Part shown: one piece after another, positions 17,347 through 24,324 of the stretch
Position numbering within the stretch: position 1 is the first letter of the stretch
Layout: every line of letters begins with the position of its first letter
NCBI GenBank assembly: GCA_020633975.1
Contig: JACKCR010000002.1
Coordinates: 744,001-808,000 of the forward strand
Direction of reading: 5' to 3'
Source of the DNA: Candidatus Eiseniibacteriota bacterium
Lineage (GTDB): Bacteria > Eisenbacteria > RBG-16-71-46 > CAIMUX01
Length of the DNA stretch: 64,000 bases
Made by a program: the position numbers and the translations under genes
The notes under the pieces: model-generated
What the model saw: the letters and a program-made list of their open reading frames with translations, nothing else
Told to the model about the DNA's origin: nothing
Databases searched by the model: none

Positions 17347-17544
17347 ATGCCCAAGATGAAGACGAAGAGAGCCGCAGCCAAGCGGTTCAAGCTGACCGGG
17401 TCAGGTCGCCTCAAGCGGCGTCGGTCCATGATGGGGCACTTCCTGACCAAGAAGGCCTCGAAGCGGAAGCGCCAGCTTCGCAAGACCGGCTTCGTCGCCA
17501 AGGCGGACGAAAAGCGGATCCTGCGCGTGCTCGGACGCGCCTAG
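17347..17544 (+). CDS. rpmI: Ribosomal protein bL35
   Basis: The 65-residue, strongly basic protein begins [19 protein letters not shown], the canonical bL35 start, and has the [21 protein letters not shown] core. The ATG at 17347 follows a GGAAAGGAGG-rich stretch. Position between infC and rplT is the usual one. It is a component of the large ribosomal subunit. Confidence 0.96.
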   Translation: MPKMKTKRAAAKRFKLTGSGRLKRRRSMMGHFLTKKASKRKRQLRKTGFVAKADEKRILRVLGRA

Positions 17545-17636
17545 TCCCGTAGTACCGCCGTAGAAGAGTTTCACCTTCTTTCGACGTTCGCGGGGCCGGT
17601 GCGGCCGATAGTCGAACGATACGGAGTCGCCAAGAG

Positions 17637-17993
17637 ATGTCCAGATCCAGATCCATCGTCCCGAGTCGCGCACGTCGCAAGCGCGTACTCGCCGCGTCCA
17701 AGGGAAACTTCCAGGGGCGCCGTAAGCTCTATCGCGTAGCCGCAGAGAACGTCCTGCGCGGCATGGCATACGCCTACCGGGATCGCAAGCAGCGCAAGCG
17801 TCACATGCGGACTCTCTGGATCCAGAGGATCAACGCTGCCGCCCGCACCTACGGTATGAGCTACAATCAGCTCATCGATGGCCTCAAGAAGGCCGAGGTG
17901 CTGATCGACCGGAAGATGCTGAGCGACCTCGCCGTCCACGATCTCGACGCGTTCGGGAAGATCGTCGAGACCGCGCGTCAGCACCGGGGATAA
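17637..17993 (+). CDS. rplT: Ribosomal protein bL20
   Basis: The 118-residue protein shows the bL20 core AYAYRDRKQRKRHMRTLWIQRINAA and the globular C-terminal part (MSYNQLIDGLKKAEVLIDRKMLSDLA). It is an assembly protein of the large subunit and the autogenous repressor of this operon in several bacteria. The N-terminus is divergent: it reads SRSRSIVPSRARRKRVLAASKGNFQGRRK instead of the usual PRVKRG...KGYRG-type sequence. In many genomes pheS and pheT follow; here they do not. Confidence 0.95.
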   Translation: MSRSRSIVPSRARRKRVLAASKGNFQGRRKLYRVAAENVLRGMAYAYRDRKQRKRHMRTLWIQRINAAARTYGMSYNQLIDGLKKAEVLIDRKMLSDLAVHDLDAFGKIVETARQHRG

Positions 17994-18041
17994 CGAATCA
18001 GGCTGCAGCCCGGGCCTCGTGTCCGGTTCCAGGGAGTTCCG

Positions 18042-18263
18042 ATGGGCAACAACGGAGTGGAGTCCACGGCAGACGTTTCGATCGAGATGGAGCTCGACCT
18101 GATCGAGGAGAAGATCCTCAAGGCGGCCGAAACGATCGAGAAGCTGCGCGCCGAGAAGGCCAGCCTCGAAGCCGAGTGCGAACGCCTGCGCGCGGAACGT
18201 GGAGAGACGGTGTCTCGGATCTCGAAGATCTTGGAGAAGGTCGACGCGATCGAGACACTCTGA
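18042..18263 (+). CDS. Short coiled-coil protein, ZapB-like
   Basis: This 73-residue acidic protein is almost entirely a heptad-patterned coiled coil (for example LIEEKILKAAETIEKLRAEK, then LEAECERLRAERGETV). It lies directly before zapA. E. coli ZapB is a coiled coil of similar size that works with ZapA at the division ring. Sequence this simple cannot prove homology, so the ZapB-like call rests on size, coiled coil and position. The initiating ATG follows the gap after rplT. Confidence 0.65.
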   Translation: MGNNGVESTADVSIEMELDLIEEKILKAAETIEKLRAEKASLEAECERLRAERGETVSRISKILEKVDAIETL

Positions 18264-18420
18264 GTAGGTCCGGGGGCCGTCTGGCTCCCGGCGCCCGAGG
18301 TGCCCTCTTCGTCCCGTCCTCGTTCCTCGTCGAGACCCAGCGCTCGAACCTTCGGCATCGAGCCAGTGTCCTGCCGAGGTTGGATGGAGTGGGAGCCTCC
18401 CTCTCGATAGGAGGGATCCA

Positions 18421-18726
18421 TTGGTCGACGACGGCGGCACACCTGTCAGCATCCACGGCGAGGAGTTCAAGATCCGGGGCGCCGAGCCCGAACGGATACG
18501 GGCGCTGGCGGAGTTCGTCGATGCACGCTTCCGCGAGATGGAGAAAGCCTCGCGCACGCACGATCTTCGTCGACAGGCAGTACTGGTATCCCTCAACATT
18601 GCCGAAGAGGTCTTCCGCGAACGAGAGAGGCGTCTGGACGATCAGGAGCGGACGCGCTACCGTCTTCGCGAATGCAGTCGGTATCTCGACGGAGCGCTCG
18701 AGGAATCAGATCCCGCCGGATCGTGA
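18421..18726 (+). CDS. zapA: Cell division protein ZapA
   Basis: ZapA binds and bundles FtsZ filaments at the division site. The 101-residue protein has the family pattern: a short N-terminal beta part (VSIHGEEFKIRGAEPERIRALAEFVDARFREM) and a C-terminal helical coiled coil. The start is a TTG with GGAGG six bases upstream. The gene is followed after 23 bp by a 6S RNA, the same zapA-ssrS linkage known in many Proteobacteria, which supports both calls. Confidence 0.85.
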   Translation: MVDDGGTPVSIHGEEFKIRGAEPERIRALAEFVDARFREMEKASRTHDLRRQAVLVSLNIAEEVFRERERRLDDQERTRYRLRECSRYLDGALEESDPAGS

Positions 18727-18749
18727 GCCCCGAGCATCCAAGAAGTAGG

Positions 18750-18935
18750 GCCACCGTCTCGCTGATCTCCTGGTGACGGGGTATGGCTCCTTGAGCCAAC
18801 ACTATCCGCGAGGGAGCTGAAAACCGGTCTACGAGTGGCCGTCCTCCGGGACGACGCGAGGGAACGGGATAGGCGCCCACCTGGTTATCCAGGTTCAAGG
18901 CCAGAACCCGCACCGGAGATCGGCGTGACGGTGGC
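18750..18935 (+). ncRNA. ssrS: 6S RNA (RNA polymerase regulator)
   Basis: A 21-bp closing stem joins 18750-18770 with 18915-18935 (19 Watson-Crick pairs, one G-U, one T-T mismatch). Inside are segments resembling conserved 6S elements: GGCTCCTTGAGCCAACACT on the 5' side (E. coli has CCCTGAGCCGAT) and CACCTGGTTATCCAGGTTCA plus AGG on the 3' side (E. coli has CACCTTGAACCAAGGGTTCA plus AGG). Size (about 186 nt) and position directly after zapA also fit. 6S RNA mimics an open promoter and sequesters housekeeping RNA polymerase in stationary phase. Exact ends are uncertain by several bases. Confidence 0.85.
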
Positions 18936-18964
18936 CTCTTCACCCCACCATCCGGGAGTTCCCC

Positions 18965-19756
18965 GTGCGCATACTCTTCATCGGCGACATCGTCGGCCGT
19001 CCGGGCCGCCGAGCGGTAGAGGCATTGCTTCCCGACTTGCGCTCGGAGTTCGCGATCGACCTCGTACTCGCGAACGTGGAGAACGCCGCCTCGGGTCGAG
19101 GCATCCAGCCGGCCGCGGCCAAGGAGATCTGGTCGGCGGGAGTGCAGGTCTTCACCGGCGGGAACCACATCTGGGACAAGTCCGACGGAATCGACCTGAT
19201 CGCGAAGGATCCTCGGATCGTCCGTCCCCTGAACCTTCCTCCCGGTACGCCTGGACGCGGTCTCGGCCTCTACGAAGTCGGAGAGGTGACGGTCGCGGTC
19301 GTGAACCTGCTCGGACGCGTGTACATGAGCCCAGCCGAGTGTCCGTTTCGTGCGATCGACACCGCACTCGAATCGCTGGCAGGGCGGGCCCAGGTGGTCT
19401 TCATCGACTTCCACGCGGAAGCCACGGCGGAGAAGATCGCGTTCGGCTGGCACGTGGACGGACGCGCGTCCGCCGTCATCGGCACACACACCCACGTGCA
19501 GACCGCGGACGAGCGGATCCTTCCCGGCGGCACGGCGTATCTCACTGACGCCGGGATGACCGGCCCGCACGACTCCGTGATCGGGGTGCGGAAGGAAGAC
19601 GCCGTGCGGAAGATGATCACCGGGCTTCCGGTGCGGTTCCAGACTGCGGAATCGGACATTCGGCTCCATGGAGTGCTGCTCGAGGTCGATCCGTCGAGCG
19701 GCCGCGCGCAGAAGGTCGAGCGGATCCAGCGCGCTCTCACGGAAGGGAAGCGATGA
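18965..19756 (+). CDS. ymdB: YmdB-family metallophosphoesterase
   Basis: The 263-residue protein belongs to the TIGR00282/YmdB family, dinuclear-metal phosphodiesterases that cleave 2',3'-cAMP in vitro and affect biofilm and sporulation decisions in Bacillus. Metal-binding motifs are in order: FIGDIVGRPGRR, NVENAASGRG, GGNHIWDK, FHAEATAEK, GTHTHVQTADE and LTDAGMTGPHDSVIG. The start is a GTG 29 bp after the 6S RNA. The usual companion RNase Y is not in this window. The stop overlaps the folD ATG. Confidence 0.9.
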   Translation: MRILFIGDIVGRPGRRAVEALLPDLRSEFAIDLVLANVENAASGRGIQPAAAKEIWSAGVQVFTGGNHIWDKSDGIDLIAKDPRIVRPLNLPPGTPGRGLGLYEVGEVTVAVVNLLGRVYMSPAECPFRAIDTALESLAGRAQVVFIDFHAEATAEKIAFGWHVDGRASAVIGTHTHVQTADERILPGGTAYLTDAGMTGPHDSVIGVRKEDAVRKMITGLPVRFQTAESDIRLHGVLLEVDPSSGRAQKVERIQRALTEGKR

Positions 19757-20679
19757 TGGCGGAGAGGCTAGACGGAAAGGCGCTGGCGAAGTCGATCCGA
19801 GCCCGACTGGCGGAGCGGATCGAACGGGAGGGACTACGTCCGGGGCTCCTGCTCATCCGCGTCGGGGAAGACCCTGCGTCGGTCGTCTACGTTGGTGGCA
19901 AGGAGAAGGCGTCGAAGCAGGTCGGGATCGCGTCGCGGGTGGAAGTGATGCCCGAGTCGACGTCCGAGAGCGCCCTTCTCGCGCGGATCGCCGAGGCGAA
20001 CGAAGATCCGTCCGTCCATGGGATCCTCGTCCAGCTTCCGGTGCCCAAGCAGATCGATCCGGACCGGATAGCCGAAGCGATCGCCCCACACAAGGACGTG
20101 GACGGTCTCCATCCGATCAACCAAGGGTTCCTCACGCTCGGTGCGCCGCGTCTCGTCTCGTGTACGCCGCTCGGCGTGCTCGCCTTGCTCCATCGGTACG
20201 AAGTGCCACTCTCCGGACGCCACGTCGTCGTGCTCGGCAGAAGCCAGATCGTGGGCAGGCCGCTCTCCGTGCTTCTCGGCCTCAAAGCGCCCTGGGCGGA
20301 CGCGACCGTCACGGTGTGTCACAGCCGTTCCAAGGGGTGGGAGTCGCTGACGCGCGAAGCAGACGTCGTCATCGCCGCGATGGGTAGGCCCGAGGCCGTG
20401 ACGGGGCAGCACATCCGCCCAGGCGCTGCAGTGGTCGACGTCGGTATCCACCGGATTCCGCGCGACCACGGCAAGGATGCGCTCGTCGGCGACGTCCACG
20501 CGGAGAGCGTGGAGCCTGTCGCCGGGTTCCTCAGCCCCGTGCCCGGCGGAGTCGGGCCGCTCACGATCGCGCTGCTTCTCACGAACACGGTCTACTCTGC
20601 GCTCGCGTCGGCTGGGAAGGCGGGGACCTCCGGGCCGGTCGAGTTCGCGCTGGAAATGGCGGACGTGACCTCGCGATGA
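19753..20679 (+). CDS. folD: Bifunctional methylene-THF dehydrogenase/methenyl-THF cyclohydrolase
   Basis: FolD interconverts 5,10-methylene-, methenyl- and 10-formyl-tetrahydrofolate, feeding purine synthesis. The 308-residue product has the catalytic Y46-x3-K50 pair (VVYVGGKEKASKQVGI), GILVQLPVPKQI, HKDVDGLHPIN, CTPLGVLALL and the NADP-binding VVVLGRSQIVGRPLSVLL. The overlap with ymdB is four bases and the stop overlaps xseA, so it is inside a coupled string. GcvT at 60083 would produce its substrate methylene-THF. Confidence 0.95.
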   Translation: MMAERLDGKALAKSIRARLAERIEREGLRPGLLLIRVGEDPASVVYVGGKEKASKQVGIASRVEVMPESTSESALLARIAEANEDPSVHGILVQLPVPKQIDPDRIAEAIAPHKDVDGLHPINQGFLTLGAPRLVSCTPLGVLALLHRYEVPLSGRHVVVLGRSQIVGRPLSVLLGLKAPWADATVTVCHSRSKGWESLTREADVVIAAMGRPEAVTGQHIRPGAAVVDVGIHRIPRDHGKDALVGDVHAESVEPVAGFLSPVPGGVGPLTIALLLTNTVYSALASAGKAGTSGPVEFALEMADVTSR

Positions 20680-22070
20680 GTGACACCTACTCGCTCTTCC
20701 CGTCCGAGGAGGAACGGGTGCTCTCGGTGGGAGAGCTCACCCGTTGGATCCAGGACGTACTCGAAGGCGAGCTCGGTCGGATCCAGGTCGAGGGCGAGAT
20801 CTCCGGATGGAAGCTCCACGCGTCGAGCGGGCATGCCTACTTCGCGCTCAAAGACCCCGAAGTCGACGCGTTGATCCAGTGCGTCATCTGGTCGAGCACC
20901 ATGCGGCGTCTCCGTGTGCGTCCCCAGAGCGGGATGCAAGTGCGCTGCGTCGGCCGAGTCGCCGTCTATCCCGCACGCGGGGTCTATCAACTCTACGTCG
21001 ACCGGCTCGACCTCCGCGGTGAGGGCGAACTCCAGGCGGCGTTCCTGGAGCTACGCCGCCGACTCGAAGCGGAGGGCCTCTTCGACCCCGAGCGGAAGAA
21101 GCCTCTTCCCAGGTTTCCCAAGCGGATCGGCGTGGTCACCGCGCCCGATGGAGCCGCTCTTCGCGATCTCCTTCGCGTGCTCGGGCAGCGTTGGCCCGCG
21201 GCGGAGGTGTTCCTCTGGCCTGCCCAAGTGCAGGGCGTGGGTGCTGCGGAGTCGATTGCGCGAGGAGTGCGGACGTTGGACGGACTCTCCGCGTTCGACG
21301 TGCTCATCGTGGGGCGTGGCGGAGGATCGCTCGAGGATCTCTGGGCCTTCAACGAAGAGCTGGTCGCGCGGGCCGTGGCGGATTGCCGGACGCCGGTGGT
21401 TTCGGCCGTCGGTCACGAGATCGACTTCACGATCTGCGACTTCGTGGCGGACGTGCGGGCAGCCACGCCGACTCATGCTGCGGAGCTCGTCGTCCCCGAT
21501 CGTCAGGAAGTAGAGGCGCGTCTCGTTCGCGACGCGCGCGCTCTCCGGACGAGGCTCGAAGAGCGAGTGCGCTCGCTCCGTCTCCGTTTCCTCCGGCTCT
21601 CCAAGGACCGGGCGTTTCTCGCTCCCGAGTCCCGCATCCGCACCGGTCGACTCGACGTCGATCGGCTCTCGGACCGGCTCGAGCGGTCCCTGAGGCGACC
21701 GACCGAGGAAGGGCGGCTTCGGCTCCGGCGGGCCGAGGAACGGCTGGCCCGGTCCGGCGTCGAGGTCGTTCTCGAGAAGGAACGTGCCCGCCTGGAGACG
21801 TTTCGGACACGGATCGAGCGGCGACAGGAACGTCTTCTGGCCGAGTCGAGACGACGGTCCGAGCTCGCCGGGGCGCGGCTCCGGGCCCTCGGCCCGGACG
21901 GTGTGCTCGCTCGCGGGTACGGAATCGTCCTGGCGGGAGATGGGCGGATCGTTCGAGATGCAGCCGCCACGAACGATGGTGACGAGATTCGCGTGAAGCT
22001 CTCGCGCGGGGAGTTGGAGTGCCGGGTCGAGGCGCGTACACTCGGCCAGATGGAGACGAACGATGGCTGA
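20676..22070 (+). CDS. xseA: Exodeoxyribonuclease VII large subunit
   Basis: XseA is the catalytic subunit of ExoVII, which degrades single-stranded DNA from both ends into oligonucleotides. The 464-residue protein has the N-terminal OB-fold (SVGELTRWIQDVLE, VEGEISGWKLHASSGHAYF), the catalytic region (KRIGVVTAPDGAALRD, VGRGGGSLEDLWAFNE, VSAVGHEIDFTICD) and a long Arg/Glu-rich C-terminal coiled coil where small subunits bind. The ATG overlaps the folD stop. Confidence 0.95.
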   Translation: MSDTYSLFPSEEERVLSVGELTRWIQDVLEGELGRIQVEGEISGWKLHASSGHAYFALKDPEVDALIQCVIWSSTMRRLRVRPQSGMQVRCVGRVAVYPARGVYQLYVDRLDLRGEGELQAAFLELRRRLEAEGLFDPERKKPLPRFPKRIGVVTAPDGAALRDLLRVLGQRWPAAEVFLWPAQVQGVGAAESIARGVRTLDGLSAFDVLIVGRGGGSLEDLWAFNEELVARAVADCRTPVVSAVGHEIDFTICDFVADVRAATPTHAAELVVPDRQEVEARLVRDARALRTRLEERVRSLRLRFLRLSKDRAFLAPESRIRTGRLDVDRLSDRLERSLRRPTEEGRLRLRRAEERLARSGVEVVLEKERARLETFRTRIERRQERLLAESRRRSELAGARLRALGPDGVLARGYGIVLAGDGRIVRDAAATNDGDEIRVKLSRGELECRVEARTLGQMETNDG

Positions 22071-22126
22071 GCGGAAGCGCTCCGAGAGAGGCGAGCGATG
22101 ACGAAGCGTTCAGGGGAGCAAGCTCG

Positions 22127-22465
22127 ATGACGGAGCCGAAGCGCCCAAGGAAGGCCGAACGTGGAGCGGGAACCGACCCCGCCGGAACCGTCTCGACCGG
22201 AACCGACGCAGGCGGAACGGCGGCCGAGCCGCTCCAGTTCGAAGACGCGCTCGAACGCCTCGAAGTGTTGGTCGAAGAGATGGAATCGGGCGATCTTCCG
22301 CTCGAAGAGACGATCGCGCGGTTCGAGGAGGGGCAGAAGCTCCTCCGGACCTGCGGCGAGCTGCTCGACCGCGCAGAGCAGCGGGTGAAGACGATCCTGA
22401 GACGCGCCGACGGCACGCTCGAGACCGAAGATTGGGAGGAGGCGGACGGTGACGAAGGCGCCTGA
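22127..22465 (+). CDS. xseB: Exodeoxyribonuclease VII small subunit
   Basis: The 112-residue protein contains the XseB signature FEDALERLEVLVEEMESG followed by LPLEETIARFEEGQKLLRTC. Several small subunits decorate the XseA coiled coil and are needed for activity. The ATG at 22127 has GGGAG about nine bases upstream; the frame is open further back but overlaps the xseA 3' end without family sequence. The N-terminal 35 residues are a Pro/Thr/Gly-rich extension not normal for the family. The 3' end overlaps ispA by 17 bases. Confidence 0.92.
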   Translation: MTEPKRPRKAERGAGTDPAGTVSTGTDAGGTAAEPLQFEDALERLEVLVEEMESGDLPLEETIARFEEGQKLLRTCGELLDRAEQRVKTILRRADGTLETEDWEEADGDEGA

Positions 22466-23384
22466 GAACGCCTGGACGAAGTGGCTCGACAGCGAGAGTC
22501 CGTCGATCGAACGGGCGTTGGAGGAGTCCCTTCCCGCGGCCCGGAAACGTCCCGAGAGCATCCATCGCGCGATGCGCTATGCGGTCTTCTCGGGAGGAAA
22601 GCGGATCCGGCCGGGGCTCTCGGTTCTAGGGTATCGGTCCGAAGGCGGGAAGGGCGACGCGGGAGCGCAGCTCGGTGCGGCCATCGAGATGCTGCACACC
22701 TTCTCCCTCATCCACGACGATCTTCCCTGCATGGACGACGACGATCTCCGGCGCGGACGTCCCACCGTGCACAAGGAGTACGACGAAGCGACGGCCGTAC
22801 TCGCCGGCGATGCTCTCCAGGTACTCGCCTTCGATCGGATCGGGCGGCTCCCGGCGTCTGCCGAGCGGCGGCTCAAGGTGCTGACGCTCATCACGGAGGC
22901 GGTCGGGACCGCGGGCGTGATCGGTGGACAGGTCGTCGACATCGAGAGTGAAGGACAGGAGATCACCCCCCAGCGGCTGCGCTGGATCCACCGGCACAAG
23001 ACCGGCGCGCTCCTTCGTGCGTCGCTCGTCGGCGGCGCTGTCCTCGCTGGAGCGAATGCGCCGCGCGTAGAGAAACTGACTGAGTTCGGGGAAGCGTTCG
23101 GTCTCCTCTTCCAGATCGTCGACGATCTCCTCAACGAGGTCGGAACGTTCGAGGCGCTGGGTCGGGAAACAGGCGGGGATCGCGAGAAGGGCAAGGCGAC
23201 CTACCCCTCGGTGCTCGGAGAGAATGGGACACGTCGCGCGCTCCAGGCCGCATTCCGTCGCTGCCGCGAGACCGTGCCGGCGAACGGTGCACGCGCCGAG
23301 GTCTACTACGGGCTCATCGAGACCGTCGTCGTGCGTCTTCCGGAAGTGTGGTCGGGCTCGCTCTTGGCGGAGTCGGTCGAGTGA
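22449..23384 (+). CDS. ispA: Farnesyl/geranylgeranyl diphosphate synthase
   Basis: The 311-residue trans-prenyl synthase has the long first aspartate motif DDLPCMD (from D90, DDx4D) typical of bacterial FPP/GGPP synthases. The second motif reads QIVDDLLNEVG, where Asn replaces the last Asp of the usual DDxxD, which is unusual. GGKRIRPGL near residue 50 is the conserved diphosphate-binding region. It makes C15/C20 prenyl diphosphates for undecaprenol and quinones. The GTG start lies inside the xseB end. The order xseB-ispA-nadK-recN is a common one, but dxs and tlyA, often between them, are missing. Confidence 0.92.
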   Translation: MTKAPENAWTKWLDSESPSIERALEESLPAARKRPESIHRAMRYAVFSGGKRIRPGLSVLGYRSEGGKGDAGAQLGAAIEMLHTFSLIHDDLPCMDDDDLRRGRPTVHKEYDEATAVLAGDALQVLAFDRIGRLPASAERRLKVLTLITEAVGTAGVIGGQVVDIESEGQEITPQRLRWIHRHKTGALLRASLVGGAVLAGANAPRVEKLTEFGEAFGLLFQIVDDLLNEVGTFEALGRETGGDREKGKATYPSVLGENGTRRALQAAFRRCRETVPANGARAEVYYGLIETVVVRLPEVWSGSLLAESVE

Positions 23385-24238
23385 AGGTCGTCGCTCTCCA
23401 GGCGAATTCGACGAAGCGAGAGTGCATCCTCGCGCTGAGCCGGCTCGCGAGTTGGCTACTCGAACGAGACGTGGCCGTGCGGATTCCGGACGACTCCGCC
23501 GGACGGATTCCCGCTGGCGTGGAGCGACTCCCGGAGGATGTGTTTCTCGCGGGCGCAGACCTTCTCGTCGTGTTGGGCGGAGATGGAACGCTGCTGCGCG
23601 CGGCGCGTGGCGCGTACCGTCACCGTGTGCCGATCCTCGGCGTCAACTTCGGGACGCTCGGGTTCCTCACCGACATCGACGTCGAAGAGATGATCCCCTC
23701 GATGGAGCTGGTGTTCGACGGGGAGTACCGGGTTCAGCCGCGCCTCATGCTGCGAGCGGACGTACTCGACGAAGAAGGCACGGTGGTCGAGAGCGTGGTC
23801 GGTCTCAACGACTGCGTCGTCCGAGAAGCCGGCGGCCGCTCCGTCGATATCCAGACTTCGATCGGAGGCACCCCCCTCGCGAACTTCCGGGGGGACGGGA
23901 TCATCATCTCGACGCCCACCGGATCTACCGCCTACGCCCTCTCCGCCGGAGGGCCGATCGTCGAGCCGTCGGTCCAGGTGCTCATGGCGACGGCAATCTG
24001 TCCCCACACCTTCTCGGTCCGTCCCCTCCTCATTCCGGCCCAGGAGGAGATCGAGGTCACCTATCTGAGCCGGGGCGAGCACGTGTACCTCTTCGTCGAC
24101 GGGCAGTTCGTGATAGAGTTGGACTCTACGCAACGGGTTCGAGTTCGGCGGGCACAGCGTCTCATTCACTTCATCTTGGTTGGGAACAGATCCTTCTACG
24201 AGGTTCTGCGTTCGAAACTTCGTTGGGGTGGGGCCTGA
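23381..24238 (+). CDS. nadK: NAD kinase
   Basis: NadK phosphorylates NAD to NADP. The 285-residue product has the active-site GGDGTLLRAAR, NFGTLGFLTD, LNDCVV (variant of the usual NE motif), and the nucleotide-binding TPTGSTAYALSAGGP. The GTG at 23381 overlaps the ispA stop. An 86-bp gap separates it from recN. Confidence 0.95.
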   Translation: MKVVALQANSTKRECILALSRLASWLLERDVAVRIPDDSAGRIPAGVERLPEDVFLAGADLLVVLGGDGTLLRAARGAYRHRVPILGVNFGTLGFLTDIDVEEMIPSMELVFDGEYRVQPRLMLRADVLDEEGTVVESVVGLNDCVVREAGGRSVDIQTSIGGTPLANFRGDGIIISTPTGSTAYALSAGGPIVEPSVQVLMATAICPHTFSVRPLLIPAQEEIEVTYLSRGEHVYLFVDGQFVIELDSTQRVRVRRAQRLIHFILVGNRSFYEVLRSKLRWGGA

Positions 24239-24324
24239 CCCTCTAGCGGCACGTTGGATCCGGCCCCTAGTGGCTGTTCCGGCGGGCCGACGTGACGAGC
24301 CCGGGCCGGAGGTGATGGTTCGGA

